Shown: piece after piece, positions 1 to 10,433 of the stretch
How the letters are laid out: each line of letters opens with the position of its first letter
Numbering within the stretch: position 1 is the stretch's first letter
Assembly (NCBI GenBank): GCA_040219135.1
Contig: JAVJTA010000015.1
Location: 310,001-374,000 of the forward strand
Source of the DNA: UBA7803 sp040219135
GTDB taxonomy: Bacteria > Pseudomonadota > Gammaproteobacteria > Pseudomonadales > Azotimanducaceae
Reading direction: 5' to 3'
DNA: 64,000 bases
Notes under the pieces: generated by a model
Told to the model about the DNA's origin: nothing
Databases searched by the model: none
Seen by the model: the letters and a program-made list of their open reading frames with translations, nothing else
Program-made: the position numbers and the translations under genes

Positions 1-1150
1 CCTCGATGCGGGCGCTCATGGACCAGTCGTCGAGGGAGCGGAAGCGGGCCACGTCGTCGCCACTGAAGCCCCAGCCGAGGAAGGTCTGCAGGAGCGCGTT
101 CTGATCCGCGCCGGCCGCGCTCTGCAGGTGCGGAACGCGGGCGTTCTCGGCCGATTTGCCGATCAGCAACCCGCGCACGAACGGCACCTCGTCGGCCCGG
201 CCGCGCGCCTGGAGATGCCGCTGCAGGTGGTCGTAGAGCAGCAGATACGGGTCCAGACGCAGCCGGTTGGTCTCGCCCGCGTGGATCAGCGCCTTGTAGG
301 TCGACGACACCGTGCCGAATTCCGGCGCCTCGGCATAGGCTTCGACCAGCTGCAGCTTGAGCAGCGACTTGTGCGGGGTCTTCAGCGCCCGATCGAGTTC
401 GATGATCGCGGCCTGGGCCAGTTCCTCGGTGGGAAACGCCGGCACCGGGCCGAAATCCACGACCGCGTCCGGAGCGACGAAACGGCGCCGCATCAGGCGG
501 CGGGCCATGACCCGATAGCGATCCGGGTCGTCGCTGGGAATCAGCCACCACAGCGGGTAGCGGCCGGCCATGAGCGCACCGCTGCGGTAGAACTCGTCGA
601 GCACCAGGGCCGGGGTGCGCGTTCCCGGCAGGCGTCCACGCAGGCGCAGCACATCCGGGTCGACCAGGAACGTGTGCAGCTGCAGCCCGAAGTCTGCCGC
701 CCACTGGTCGATCATCCGGACCTTCGGCCACAGTGACGAGTGCAGCAGCGTGTCACAGCACACCCACAGGTCGATGTCGCTGCTGCGCGACTGGCCGACG
801 CTGCCGCCGCTGCCCATGATGAACATCGCCTGCAGGTCGGTGGCGGTTGGCAGCGGATGCGGCTCCTGGTAGCTGCGCGCCACCCGGCGCAGCGCCTGGT
901 GAGCGGCGTGATCCGGCTGGTAGCGGGCGATGCCGCTGGGCACGTGGGGGCCGACGTAGCCGGGCAGAGCCGGATGATTGCGGTGGTAGAGCATGGGCAG
1001 GGCTTCCAGCACCCGCCGCTGGCGCCCCGGCAGGCGCGCGCCCGTGCGCCGTACCCGCTCGGCCTGGTGAAGGCGAAAGCGCGCGACCAGATCGGCCAGG
1101 CCGGCGCGATCGATCTCGGTTTCCTGCAGCGGTCCGGCGGAGGTCTCCAT
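1..1150 (-). CDS. cyaA: Class I adenylate cyclase, N-terminal part (runs off left edge)
   Basis: Makes cyclic AMP from ATP in the cytoplasm. The 383 visible codons from the ATG at 1150 have the N-terminal catalytic domain of the proteobacterial class I family: a LPMLYHRNHPALPGYV segment, then GSGGSVGQSRSSDIDLWVC around residues 110-130, the nucleotidyltransferase-like G-S...D-x-D core. The C-terminal part lies beyond base 1. The only plausible start has AAAGG directly abutting the ATG, so translation initiation looks weak. A 17-bp perfect inverted repeat sits just upstream. In Pseudomonas cyaA also lies beside argH, which supports the call. Confidence 0.9.
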   Translation of the reverse strand, partial: METSAGPLQETEIDRAGLADLVARFRLHQAERVRRTGARLPGRQRRVLEALPMLYHRNHPALPGYVGPHVPSGIARYQPDHAAHQALRRVARSYQEPHPLPTATDLQAMFIMGSGGSVGQSRSSDIDLWVCCDTLLHSSLWPKVRMIDQWAADFGLQLHTFLVDPDVLRLRGRLPGTRTPALVLDEFYRSGALMAGRYPLWWLIPSDDPDRYRVMARRLMRRRFVAPDAVVDFGPVPAFPTEELAQAAIIELDRALKTPHKSLLKLQLVEAYAEAPEFGTVSSTYKALIHAGETNRLRLDPYLLLYDHLQRHLQARGRADEVPFVRGLLIGKSAENARVPHLQSAAGADQNALLQTFLGWGFSGDDVARFRSLDDWSMSARIE

Positions 1151-1162
1151 CCTTTGAGTCTA

Positions 1163-1209
1163 GTGTACTGCGCCACTCTGTTTGGCCCTTATAGAGTGGC
1201 GCAGTACAC
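1163..1209. repeat. 17-bp perfect inverted repeat between argH and cyaA
   Basis: GTGTACTGCGCCACTCT at 1163-1179 is the exact reverse complement of 1193-1209, with a 13-base spacer. It occupies the 3' side of argH and starts 13 bases from the cyaA ATG. No T-run follows, so it is not a classic intrinsic terminator. The core TGTACTGCGCCACT recurs as a second inverted repeat at 46310-46343. Confidence 0.85.
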
Positions 1210-1262
1210 GAGGCGCACTGGGGCGCCGTCTGAGATCCAGTGCTGCAGGCGGCGGTGGCGAA

Positions 1263-2645
1263 TCAGAGCCGGCGTCGACCCCGCTCGATGGCGGAGCGCA
1301 CCTGGGCCGGCGCGGTGCCGCCGAAATGGTCGCGGGCGGCGACGGAGCCCTCCAGGGTGAGTACGTCGAACACGTCGGCGCCCACGGCGTCGCCGCCGAA
1401 GCGCTGCAGGTCCTGCAGAGTCAGCTCGTCCAGATCCTTGCCCTGGTCGAGGGCGTAGGCGACGCTGCGGCCGACGATCTCGTGGGCGTCGCGGAACGGC
1501 ACCCGGTGGCGCACCAGATAGTCGGCCAGATCCGTCGCGGTGGTGAAGCCGAGCCGCGCGGCAGCCGTCATGGCGCCGCCGCGGGCCTCGATCGCCGGGA
1601 TCAGGCCGCGCATCGCGGTCAGGCAGTCGTGCAGGGTGTCCACCGCATCGAACAGCGGCTCCTTGTCCTCCTGATTGTCCTTGTTGTAGGCCAGCGGCTG
1701 GCCCTTCATCAGGGTCAGCAGCGCCACCAGATCGCCGGTCACGCGCCCGGTTTTGCCGCGAACCAGTTCCGGCACGTCCGGGTTCTTTTTCTGCGGCATG
1801 ATGCTCGAGCCGGTGCAGAACCGGTCCGGCAGGTCGATGAAGCCGAACTGCTGCGACGACCACAGCACCAGCTCCTCGCACCAGCGCGACAGATGCACCA
1901 GGGTGAGGCTGGCAGCGGCGCAGAACTCGATGGCGAAGTCGCGGTCGCTGACCGCGTCCAGGGAGTTCTCCGCCACGGCGTCGAAACCGAGCGCCACGGC
2001 CACCGCCTGGCGGTCGATGGGGAACGTGGTGCCGGCCAGCGCCGCGGCACCCAGTGGCAGCACGTTGACCCGGCGACGGCAGTCGCGCAGCCGTTCGCGG
2101 TCTCGGTGCAGCATTTCGAACCAGGCCAGCAGGTGGTGGCCGAAGGTGATCGGCTGTGCCGGCTGCAGGTGGGTGAAACCGGGCATGATCGTATCCGTGT
2201 AGCCCGCGGCGAGATCGAGCAGGGCCTCGAGCAGTTCGGTTTCCAGACGGTCGAGATCGTCGATGGCGTCGCGCAGGTAGAGCCGGATGTCGGTGGCGAC
2301 CTGATCGTTGCGCGAGCGCCCGGTATGCAGCTTCTTCCCGGTGTCGCCGATCAGCGCGATCAGCCGTGACTCGATGTTCATGTGAACGTCTTCGCGATCG
2401 ATGCGCCAGTCGAAGCGGCCCTCGTCGATCTCTTTGTGAATCGTGCGCAATCCCGATACGATGCGGTCGCGTTCGTCGTCGCCGAGCACGCCCACGGTGG
2501 CCAGCATGGTGGCAAGGGCGATGGAGCCTTCGATGTCGTGGTGGTAGAGGCGCTGATCGAAGGTCACGGACGCGGTGAAGGCTTCGACGAAGGCATCGGT
2601 GGCTTCGCTGAAGCGGCCGCCCCAGGGCTTGGCGTCTTGGCTCAT
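1263..2645 (-). CDS. argH: Argininosuccinate lyase
   Basis: Last step of arginine synthesis: cleaves argininosuccinate to arginine and fumarate. 460 residues, the normal family length. The fumarate-lyase superfamily signature GSSIMPQKKNPD is at about 279-290 (flexible catalytic loop with its serine), and TGRSRNDQVATD (108-119) and FTHLQPAQP (157-165, catalytic His) are present. It is divergent from algZ with only 28 bases between the starts, as in Pseudomonas, where argH also neighbours fimS/algZ. Confidence 0.97.
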   Translation of the reverse strand: MSQDAKPWGGRFSEATDAFVEAFTASVTFDQRLYHHDIEGSIALATMLATVGVLGDDERDRIVSGLRTIHKEIDEGRFDWRIDREDVHMNIESRLIALIGDTGKKLHTGRSRNDQVATDIRLYLRDAIDDLDRLETELLEALLDLAAGYTDTIMPGFTHLQPAQPITFGHHLLAWFEMLHRDRERLRDCRRRVNVLPLGAAALAGTTFPIDRQAVAVALGFDAVAENSLDAVSDRDFAIEFCAAASLTLVHLSRWCEELVLWSSQQFGFIDLPDRFCTGSSIMPQKKNPDVPELVRGKTGRVTGDLVALLTLMKGQPLAYNKDNQEDKEPLFDAVDTLHDCLTAMRGLIPAIEARGGAMTAAARLGFTTATDLADYLVRHRVPFRDAHEIVGRSVAYALDQGKDLDELTLQDLQRFGGDAVGADVFDVLTLEGSVAARDHFGGTAPAQVRSAIERGRRRL

Positions 2646-2673
2646 GTTCTGATCTGAGAATCTTGCGGGAAGA

Positions 2674-3756
2674 ATGGCGAATCATACCAGCCAGCAGGAG
2701 CCAACTGGCGCACCCGTCGTCCCCGCCGAGCACTTCAGCGTTCCCAACCTCTGCACCGCGCCGGCGATCACTCTGGTGGTCCTGGTGGGCGAGCTGCTGG
2801 TGCTGGTGCTGCTGTTCGCCGGCGCCGAGATCTCCTGGGTGCGGCTCGCGCTGCTGTCGCTGTTCGTGCAGTGGGTGGCGCTGCTGTCCGCCGGCTCCCT
2901 GTGCGCCGCCCGACCGCTGTTCGCGCGCATCGATCTGATCTCCGGCGCGCTGCTCGCGTTCGCCCTGGTGATGCTCGTCACCCTGGCCGTGGGTCTGGTG
3001 GCCGACCGGGTGGTCGCCGGTTCCCTGTTCGGCGGTGCCGTGGACGCGCGGATGCTGTTGCGGGAGCTGGTGATCGCCAGCATCATCGCCGCCCTGGCGC
3101 TGCGCTACTTCTACGTTCAGCAGCAGCTCCGGCTCCAGGAGCAGTCGGAGCTCCGCTCGCGCATCCAGGCGCTGCAGTCGCGAATCCGGCCGCACTTCCT
3201 GTTCAACAGCATGAACATCATTGCCAGTCTGATCGAGACCGACCCGGAGACCGCCGAGTCCGTGGTCGAAGATCTTTCCGAGCTGTTCCGGGCCAGCCTC
3301 AACGATGCCGTGAGCCAGGTGCCGCTGCAGGAGGAGCTGGCGCTGTGCGAGCGCTACGTGCGCATCGAAGCGCTGCGCCTCGGCGACCGCCTGACCCTCG
3401 ACTGGCAGGTCGAGCAGGTGCCCGCCGGGGTGAAGATTCCGCTGCTGACCCTGCAGCCGCTGCTCGAGAACGCCATCTACCACGGCATCCAGCCGCTGCC
3501 CGAGGGCGGTACCATCGGTGTCCGGCTCTGGGTCGACGGCACCAGCGTCCACGTCGAGATCAGCAATCCCGTGGCCGTCGAGCCCGGCAGCCGCTCCGGC
3601 AACCGGATGGCGCTGAACAATATCCGCAGCCGCCTGGCCGTGCTTTACGGCACCCGCGCCGAACTCGACGCGGGCGTCGAGGGTGAGCGCTACGTCACCG
3701 CGCTGCGACTTCCCGTCGACCAGCCGGAACGCGATATCATCGCGCCCCGGACATGA
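2674..3756 (+). CDS. algZ: LytS/AlgZ-type membrane sensor histidine kinase
   Basis: Sensor kinase of the two-component pair with the next gene. Four hydrophobic segments lie between residues about 30 and 145, followed by the LytS-family phosphoacceptor motif SRIRPHFLFNSMN (His174), an N-box LLENAIYHG near 265-272 and a short C-terminal ATPase domain. In Pseudomonas this gene (fimS/algZ) controls alginate and twitching with AlgR; whether the targets are the same here cannot be told. The ATG has GGGAAGA just upstream. The stop overlaps the algR start by 4 bases. Confidence 0.9.
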   Translation: MANHTSQQEPTGAPVVPAEHFSVPNLCTAPAITLVVLVGELLVLVLLFAGAEISWVRLALLSLFVQWVALLSAGSLCAARPLFARIDLISGALLAFALVMLVTLAVGLVADRVVAGSLFGGAVDARMLLRELVIASIIAALALRYFYVQQQLRLQEQSELRSRIQALQSRIRPHFLFNSMNIIASLIETDPETAESVVEDLSELFRASLNDAVSQVPLQEELALCERYVRIEALRLGDRLTLDWQVEQVPAGVKIPLLTLQPLLENAIYHGIQPLPEGGTIGVRLWVDGTSVHVEISNPVAVEPGSRSGNRMALNNIRSRLAVLYGTRAELDAGVEGERYVTALRLPVDQPERDIIAPRT

Positions 3757-4481
3757 AGATTCTGATAGTCGACGACGAGAAGCTCGCCCGCGATCGGCTG
3801 GCGAGAATGCTCGCGGCCGGGGATGGTCACGACGTGGTTGGCCAGGCCGGCAACGGGCGTCAGGCGCTGGAACAGGCGCAACAGACCGATCCGGACGTCG
3901 TCCTGCTCGATATCCGCATGCCCGGCATGGACGGTCTGGAGACCGCGCGCCACCTGAACGAGCTGGACGAACCGCCGGCCGTGATCTTCTGCACGGCCTA
4001 CGAGGAGCACGCCGTGCAGGCTTTCGACCTGCAGGCCGTCGGGTATCTGCTGAAGCCGGTGCGTCGGGAAAATCTGCAGGGCGCACTCGAGAAAGCGCAG
4101 CGGGTCAACAAGGCACAGCTCGCTGCGCTCGCAGGGCCGGACCGGCCGTGCCGCAGCCACATTGCTGCGCGCACCCGGCGCGGCATCGAACTGGTCCCCA
4201 TCGAAGACATCCGTTACTTTCAGGCCGACCAGAAGTACGTGACCGTGCGCTTCGGCGACGGCGAGGTGATCATCGACGAGCCGCTGCGCGATCTGGAGCA
4301 GGAATTCGGCGATCTGTTCGTTCGCGTTCACAGAAACTCCCTGGTGGCGGCGGCCCACATCGAGAGTCTCGAGCGGGTCGGCCCGGGTCAGTCGTGTATC
4401 CGCATAAAGGGCGTGGACGAACCTCTGGACGTCAGCCGACGTCACCTGGCCAACGTGCGTAAATTCGTCAAGAGTCTGTGA
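3753..4481 (+). CDS. algR: LytTR-family response regulator (AlgR-like)
   Basis: DNA-binding response regulator. The receiver domain (1-120) carries the acidic pair DDE (7-9), phosphoacceptor Asp53 in LLDIRMPGMDG, and a conserved Lys in the GYLLKPVRRENL segment. A LytTR DNA-binding domain follows at about 140-240 (RTRRGIELVPIEDIRYFQADQKYV, then a VHRNSLV motif). 242 residues match AlgR length. ATGA overlap with algZ and overlap with hemC imply one transcript, joining a signalling pair to haem synthesis as in Pseudomonas. Confidence 0.92.
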   Translation: MKILIVDDEKLARDRLARMLAAGDGHDVVGQAGNGRQALEQAQQTDPDVVLLDIRMPGMDGLETARHLNELDEPPAVIFCTAYEEHAVQAFDLQAVGYLLKPVRRENLQGALEKAQRVNKAQLAALAGPDRPCRSHIAARTRRGIELVPIEDIRYFQADQKYVTVRFGDGEVIIDEPLRDLEQEFGDLFVRVHRNSLVAAAHIESLERVGPGQSCIRIKGVDEPLDVSRRHLANVRKFVKSL

Positions 4482-5413
4482 GTCGAGCGCTGTCGATGAA
4501 GGAACTGGTGATCGCCACCCGCGAAAGTCCGCTGGCCCTGTGGCAGGCGGAGTTCGTCAAGGCCGCCCTCGAAGCCGCCCACCCGGGTCTCCGGGTGAGC
4601 CTGCTCGGCATGCGTACCCAGGGCGACCGCTGGCTTTCGTCGCCGCTATCGGAGGTCGGCGGCAAGGGGCTGTTCATCAAGGAACTCGAGCAGGCGCTGC
4701 TCGATGGGCGGGCCGATCTGGCGGTGCACTCCATGAAGGACGTACCGGCCCATCTTCCTGACGGCTTCGTGCTGCCGGTCATCGCCTACCGTGACGACGT
4801 TCGCGATGCGCTGGTCAGCGCCGCGGACGGCGGCGTCGCCGGGCTGCCGGCCGGTTCCCGCGTGGGCTCGGCGAGCCTGCGGCGCCAGGCGCAGCTGCGC
4901 GCACGCCGGCCGGATCTCGACGTGTCGCCGATCCGCGGAAATGTCGGCACCCGGCTCAGCAAGCTCGATTCCGGTGAGTACGACGCCCTGCTGCTGGCCA
5001 GCGCCGGACTCCGCCGTCTCGGCCTCGAGGCGCGCATCAGCGAGCACCTGAGCGTGGATGACTCCATGCCTTCGGCGGGCCAGGGCGCGCTGGGCATCGA
5101 GTGCCTGGCCGCTGCCGCCGAGGTCCGCGAGCTCCTCGGCGTGCTCGACGACGCGGCCGTCAACGCCTGCGTCAGCGCCGAACGGGCGGTGAGTGCGGGA
5201 CTCGGCGCCGACTGCTCGGCGCCCCTCGGCGCCTACGCGGAACGCCACGGTGATCGGCTGCATCTGCGCGCGGTGCTCGGCACCGTCGACGGTTCGCGGC
5301 TGCTGCGGGCGGAGGCCACGGGCAGCGATCCGGGCGCCGTGGGGGCCGAGGTCGTTGAGCTTCTGCTCGCCCAGGGTGCGGCTGCAATTCTCGACAGCCT
5401 GGATCTGCCTTGA
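4478..5413 (+). CDS. hemC: Hydroxymethylbilane synthase (porphobilinogen deaminase)
   Basis: Polymerises four porphobilinogens into hydroxymethylbilane. The N-terminal IATRESPLALWQ, the catalytic LAVHSMKDVP (Asp88) and the dipyrromethane-cofactor cysteine in LGADCSAP (Cys246) are all present. 311 residues from a GTG at 4478 that overlaps the algR stop. An ATG at 4496 (MKELVIATRES) is an equally good start and is nearer to homologue N-termini. It is followed immediately by hemD. Confidence 0.95.
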   Translation: MSRALSMKELVIATRESPLALWQAEFVKAALEAAHPGLRVSLLGMRTQGDRWLSSPLSEVGGKGLFIKELEQALLDGRADLAVHSMKDVPAHLPDGFVLPVIAYRDDVRDALVSAADGGVAGLPAGSRVGSASLRRQAQLRARRPDLDVSPIRGNVGTRLSKLDSGEYDALLLASAGLRRLGLEARISEHLSVDDSMPSAGQGALGIECLAAAAEVRELLGVLDDAAVNACVSAERAVSAGLGADCSAPLGAYAERHGDRLHLRAVLGTVDGSRLLRAEATGSDPGAVGAEVVELLLAQGAAAILDSLDLP

Positions 5414-5414
5414 G

Positions 5415-6119
5415 GTGAAGGTCTGGCTGACCCGTTCGCAGCCCGGTGCCGATCGGCAGGCGGCCGAACTGCGGTCGGCCGGTCACCGGGTGCTGGTGGC
5501 GCCGGTGATCGAGATCGAACCGGTGGCCGTCGATCCGCCGGCCCGGGCACCGGCTGTGGCGGTCTTTCTATCGGAACACGCGGTGCGCTTCGGGCTCGCC
5601 GTACTGCAGCGCCAGCCCTGGTTTGCCGGGGTCCGGGTGTTGGCCGTCGGGGCGCGCACCGCGGCGCTCCTCGACGCCGCCGGCGTGACGGTCAGCGCAC
5701 CCGACGTGGCCACCTCCGAAGGGCTGCTGGCGCTGCCCGAACTCGCCCCGGACCGGGCCGGTGACGTCCTGCTGGTAAGTGGGGTCGGCGGCCGGGAGCT
5801 GCTCGCCACCGAGCTCGCCCGGCGCAACCGCCGGTTCCAGCAGCTGGCCTGCTACCGGCGCCGGGCGGTGGCCCGGATGGACGCAAGCGTGCTCGACTGC
5901 GACGTCGTCATTGCCGCCAGCGGTGAAGGGTTGCGCCAGGCCGCGCGGCTCTGGCTCGATCTCGGCGGACGTCGCGAGATACCGGTGCTGGTGCCGTCGC
6001 AGCGGGTGGCGGAACTGGCGGTGGCCGTGGGGCTCACCAGACTCCATGATTGCGGCGGGGCCGACAGCGCCGCGTGGCTCGGCGGGCTCGCACGATTGCA
6101 GGAAGCGGGGGTGTTATGA
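5415..6119 (+). CDS. hemD: Uroporphyrinogen-III synthase
   Basis: Cyclises hydroxymethylbilane with ring-D inversion. Sequence conservation is low in this family; support comes from WLTRSQPGADRQAAEL at the N-terminus, the two alternating alpha/beta halves, and position between hemC and hemX. The open frame extends back into hemC, but the GTG at 5415, one base after the hemC stop, gives a normal 234-residue protein. Its stop overlaps the hemX ATG (ATGA), so translation is probably coupled. Confidence 0.88.
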   Translation: MKVWLTRSQPGADRQAAELRSAGHRVLVAPVIEIEPVAVDPPARAPAVAVFLSEHAVRFGLAVLQRQPWFAGVRVLAVGARTAALLDAAGVTVSAPDVATSEGLLALPELAPDRAGDVLLVSGVGGRELLATELARRNRRFQQLACYRRRAVARMDASVLDCDVVIAASGEGLRQAARLWLDLGGRREIPVLVPSQRVAELAVAVGLTRLHDCGGADSAAWLGGLARLQEAGVL

Positions 6120-7270
6120 GCAAGGAGGGAGACGCGAGCGGCGCGCCGGGAGCGGCCGCGGACGCCGCGCAACCGGAACCCGTGGGCGCCGTCGATCCGC
6201 TCGGCCTCGACGAGGATCCCGGGTCCGCTGCGGAGCCGCCGGCGGCCCGCGCCGGCGGTCGGGCGCTGGCTGCCTTCGCCCTGCTGCTGGCGCTGGGCGC
6301 GGCTGCCGCTGCCGGCTACCTCTACTACGAGCTGATTCAGCGCGGCGACGACCGCGTCGCGGATCGGCTCGAGGCGCTGGAAACCAGGCTGCAGGGGCGA
6401 CTGGCCGATCTCGAGCAGCGTCTCGACGCGCGCTTGACGAGCCTCGATGAGCGCCAGCGGGAAACCCTGGGAGCCTTCGCCGAACGGCAGCAGGGGGCCC
6501 AGCGCACCGCCGAGGCCGCGCTGCAGACGGCGCTGACCGAACTCGCCAATCAGGGGCCGCCGTCCAGCGGCGAGTGGCAGCGGGCCGAGGTCGGCTATCT
6601 GCTCCGGATCGCCAACCACCGTCTGCTGATGGAACGCGACGTTGCCGGCGCGCTGCAGCTGTTGCGCGCGGCGGACGCGATACTCGCCGAGATCGACGAC
6701 TTCGCCCTGCATCCGGTCCGGGTCCGGCTGGCGGAGGAGATCACGGCGCTGGAACGGGTACGCGACGTGGACCTCCCGGGTGTGTTTCTGCGTCTGGAAT
6801 CGGCAAAACGCGAGATCGGCCGACTGCCGCTGCAGAGACCGGAGTACCGCGCGGCAGCGCCTGCGGCGGCGGTAGCGCCTGCAGCCGAGGTATCGGCAGA
6901 GACCGGCGTGCTCGCGGAACTGCAACGCCAGTTCGCCGGCCTGCTGCGGGTGCGGCGCCTGGAGAGCGACGTCAAACCGCTGCTGGCGCCGGAGGAGAGT
7001 CTGTATCTCGAGCTCAACCTGCGGCTCATGCTGGAGCGCGCCCAGCTCGCCGCCATGAGTCGCGAACCGCGCGTGTTCGAAGAGAGCCTGGGTGACGCCG
7101 TCGACTGGATACGGCGTTACTTCCGCCTCGACGATCCGGCGGTGCGCAAGCTCGTGGACGATCTCAGCGCGCTGCGGGCGCTGGATCTGGATCAGCCGCT
7201 TCCGGACGTGTCCGGGTCACTGAACGCGCTGCAGCAGGTGCAGCGGACGCCGGCGCTGGACGCGCCCTGA
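6116..7270 (+). CDS. hemX: HemX family membrane-anchored protein
   Basis: 384 residues. An Ala/Pro/Gly-rich cytoplasmic N-terminus (1-50) leads to one transmembrane helix at about 51-72 (ALAAFALLLALGAAAAAGYLYY), a coiled-coil region with heptad-like EALETRL/DLEQRLDARL repeats at about 80-145, then a helical periplasmic domain. The family is always found with hemCD(Y); its biochemical role is unsettled, and the old uroporphyrinogen methyltransferase label is not supported by any motif here. The ATG at 6116 overlaps the hemD stop and the stop overlaps hemY. Confidence 0.88.
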   Translation: MSKEGDASGAPGAAADAAQPEPVGAVDPLGLDEDPGSAAEPPAARAGGRALAAFALLLALGAAAAAGYLYYELIQRGDDRVADRLEALETRLQGRLADLEQRLDARLTSLDERQRETLGAFAERQQGAQRTAEAALQTALTELANQGPPSSGEWQRAEVGYLLRIANHRLLMERDVAGALQLLRAADAILAEIDDFALHPVRVRLAEEITALERVRDVDLPGVFLRLESAKREIGRLPLQRPEYRAAAPAAAVAPAAEVSAETGVLAELQRQFAGLLRVRRLESDVKPLLAPEESLYLELNLRLMLERAQLAAMSREPRVFEESLGDAVDWIRRYFRLDDPAVRKLVDDLSALRALDLDQPLPDVSGSLNALQQVQRTPALDAP

Positions 7271-8481
7271 TGCGAATCGCCCTGTTCGTACTGGCCGTCG
7301 CTCTCGTCCTCGGCGGTCTCGTCGGGGTGCTCATGGCCCGGGATCCGGGCTACGTGCTGGTCGTGTACCAGGACCTGGCGCTGGAAACCAGCCTGTGGCT
7401 GGCGTTGGCCCTGCTCCTGCTCGCCTATCTGCTGGCCTGGGGCATCACGGCACTGGTTGCGCGACTCAGCCGCGGCGGCGGCCGCCTGCAGGGTTGGAAC
7501 CGGCGCCGTCGCGATCGCGCCGCCCGGGAGCAGATGCTGCGCGGGCTGCTGCTGATGGCCGAAGGTCGCTGGCCGGATGCTCGCAAGCTGCTCGAGAGCA
7601 CCGCGAGCCGCGTTGACGCGCCGCTGATCAACTATCTCAATGCGGCCCGCTGCGCCCAGGAAATGGGTGACAGCAGCGGCCGCGACGAACTGCTGCGGGC
7701 CGCTCACGAATCCACCCCCGGGGCCAAGTTCGCCGTCGGCCTGACCCGGGCGGAGCTGCAGCGCGATCAGCGGCAGTGGGAGCAGTGTCTGGCCACGTTG
7801 CTGCAGCTCCAGCGCGATGCGCCGCGGCACGCCCGGGTGCTGCGCATGCTGGCGGAATGCTACCGGGCCCTGGAGGACTGGCAGGCGATCCTCGAGCTCC
7901 TCGGCGATCTGCGGAAACACGGATCGCTGGACGACGCGAGCCTGCGGGAGCTGGAGCTGCGTGCCTGGATGGGGCGCATCGATCAGGGCCGGGAACCGCC
8001 GGAGCGGGTCTGGAAGAGCGTGCCGAAAGAGCTGCGGCGCGAGCCCACGCTGGCCGCACACGGCGCCGGCGCGCTGGCGGCCGGCGGCGCCGCGGACGCG
8101 GCCGAAGCGCTGCTGCGCGAAGCCCTCGAGCACACCTGGGACGCCGATCTGGTGCGCGCCTATGGCGCGCTCACGACGGCGGATCCGGGGCGCCAGCTGG
8201 TGGTGGCGGAGGGCTGGCTGAAATCGCGGCCGAACGATTCCGAACTGCTGCTGGCGCTGGGTCGGATCGCGCTGATGAACCGGCAGTGGGCCAGGGCCCG
8301 CGAGTATCTGGAAGCCAGTCTGCGAAGCCGCCGCAGCGCCGAGGCTCAGGGTGAACTGGGGCGCCTGTGTGTGGCACTCGGTGAGTCCGAGCGCGGCGCC
8401 GAGCTGCTGCTCGAGGCGCTGCAGGCGGACCTGCCCGCGCTGCCGCAGCCGCAGGCTGCGGATCAGCGCCGCGGCGCGTAG
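7270..8481 (+). CDS. hemY: HemY family TPR membrane protein
   Basis: 403-residue inner-membrane protein with two N-terminal hydrophobic segments (3-23 and about 38-62) and a long TPR-like helical repeat region (about 80-390), the usual HemY_N plus TPR layout. It is the distal gene of the hemCDXY operon; in other bacteria it is linked to protohaem synthesis without a defined reaction. It starts inside the hemX stop (TGATG). Its last 19 bases overlap the 3' end of the opposite-strand flavin reductase. Confidence 0.9.
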   Translation: MRIALFVLAVALVLGGLVGVLMARDPGYVLVVYQDLALETSLWLALALLLLAYLLAWGITALVARLSRGGGRLQGWNRRRRDRAAREQMLRGLLLMAEGRWPDARKLLESTASRVDAPLINYLNAARCAQEMGDSSGRDELLRAAHESTPGAKFAVGLTRAELQRDQRQWEQCLATLLQLQRDAPRHARVLRMLAECYRALEDWQAILELLGDLRKHGSLDDASLRELELRAWMGRIDQGREPPERVWKSVPKELRREPTLAAHGAGALAAGGAADAAEALLREALEHTWDADLVRAYGALTTADPGRQLVVAEGWLKSRPNDSELLLALGRIALMNRQWARAREYLEASLRSRRSAEAQGELGRLCVALGESERGAELLLEALQADLPALPQPQAADQRRGA

Positions 8482-9149
8482 CTGAAGACGTCGGACTGCA
8501 TCTGCCGCGGCGCGATACCGGCTTCGAGCAGGGCATCCTGGGCGGCATAGACGAAGCCGGGGCTGCCAGCCAGGACGATGCGACTGTCGTGGTGACGGAA
8601 CCCGCCGGCGTGCTCGCGCAGCCAGCGCAGGCCGCGATTCGTCGAGGAGCGCGCCGCGTCGGCGATCAGGTTGGTCTGCAGCCACGGCGCCTCGAGTGCC
8701 TCGAGTTCCTGGCGCAGATAAAAGTCGGATTCCAGATCGGCACACCAGAGCAGCCAGAGTGGTGCGCCCGGGTCGCGCTCGAGGTAGCCGTCGATGAAGC
8801 TCATTGCCTGGGCCACGCCGGTGCCGCCGGCGGCGATCAGGGCCGCGGCGGGCAACGACCGTGGCAGCGCCACCGTGCCGGCGGGTCCGCGGATCTCCAG
8901 CTCGTCGGAGGCGTCCAGCAGCGCGTCCATGCGGGCGGCCTCGGGCGTGTCGGGCATGGACAGGTAGTGCAGGTGCAGTTCCGGCAGGCGGTGCGGAGCG
9001 CTGGCGATGGACAGCGGGATGGCGCCGTCCGGGTGCACTACTTCGAGGTACTGCCCGGCCCGGAAGGTGAACGTGTCGGCAAGGCGCAGCACGATGCGCT
9101 GCACCGGTCGACCGGTGCGCGACACGATGATGGCCGTTGAGGATTCCAC
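8463..9149 (-). CDS. fre: NAD(P)H-flavin reductase (Fre/LuxG type)
   Basis: Reduces free flavins with NAD(P)H. 228 residues with a ferredoxin-reductase fold: flavin-binding FRAGQYLEVVHPDG and IPLSIAS (RxYS-like) in the first half, the nucleotide-binding loop LIAAGGTGVAQAMSF at about 106-120, and a C-terminal YAAQDALLEAG segment. In E. coli fre follows ubiD; here ubiD is absent and rho lies 24 bases upstream on the same strand. The 3' end overlaps hemY tail to tail. Confidence 0.85.
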   Translation of the reverse strand: MESSTAIIVSRTGRPVQRIVLRLADTFTFRAGQYLEVVHPDGAIPLSIASAPHRLPELHLHYLSMPDTPEAARMDALLDASDELEIRGPAGTVALPRSLPAAALIAAGGTGVAQAMSFIDGYLERDPGAPLWLLWCADLESDFYLRQELEALEAPWLQTNLIADAARSSTNRGLRWLREHAGGFRHHDSRIVLAGSPGFVYAAQDALLEAGIAPRQMQSDVFSYAPRR

Positions 9150-9173
9150 CCCGCGGTGGCTTCGAGTGAGCGG

Positions 9174-10433
<1,260 letters not shown>

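Noticed and set aside
1189..4086. 965-codon minus-strand open frame
   Set aside because: It covers algZ-algR and argH in a wrong frame and has no domain.
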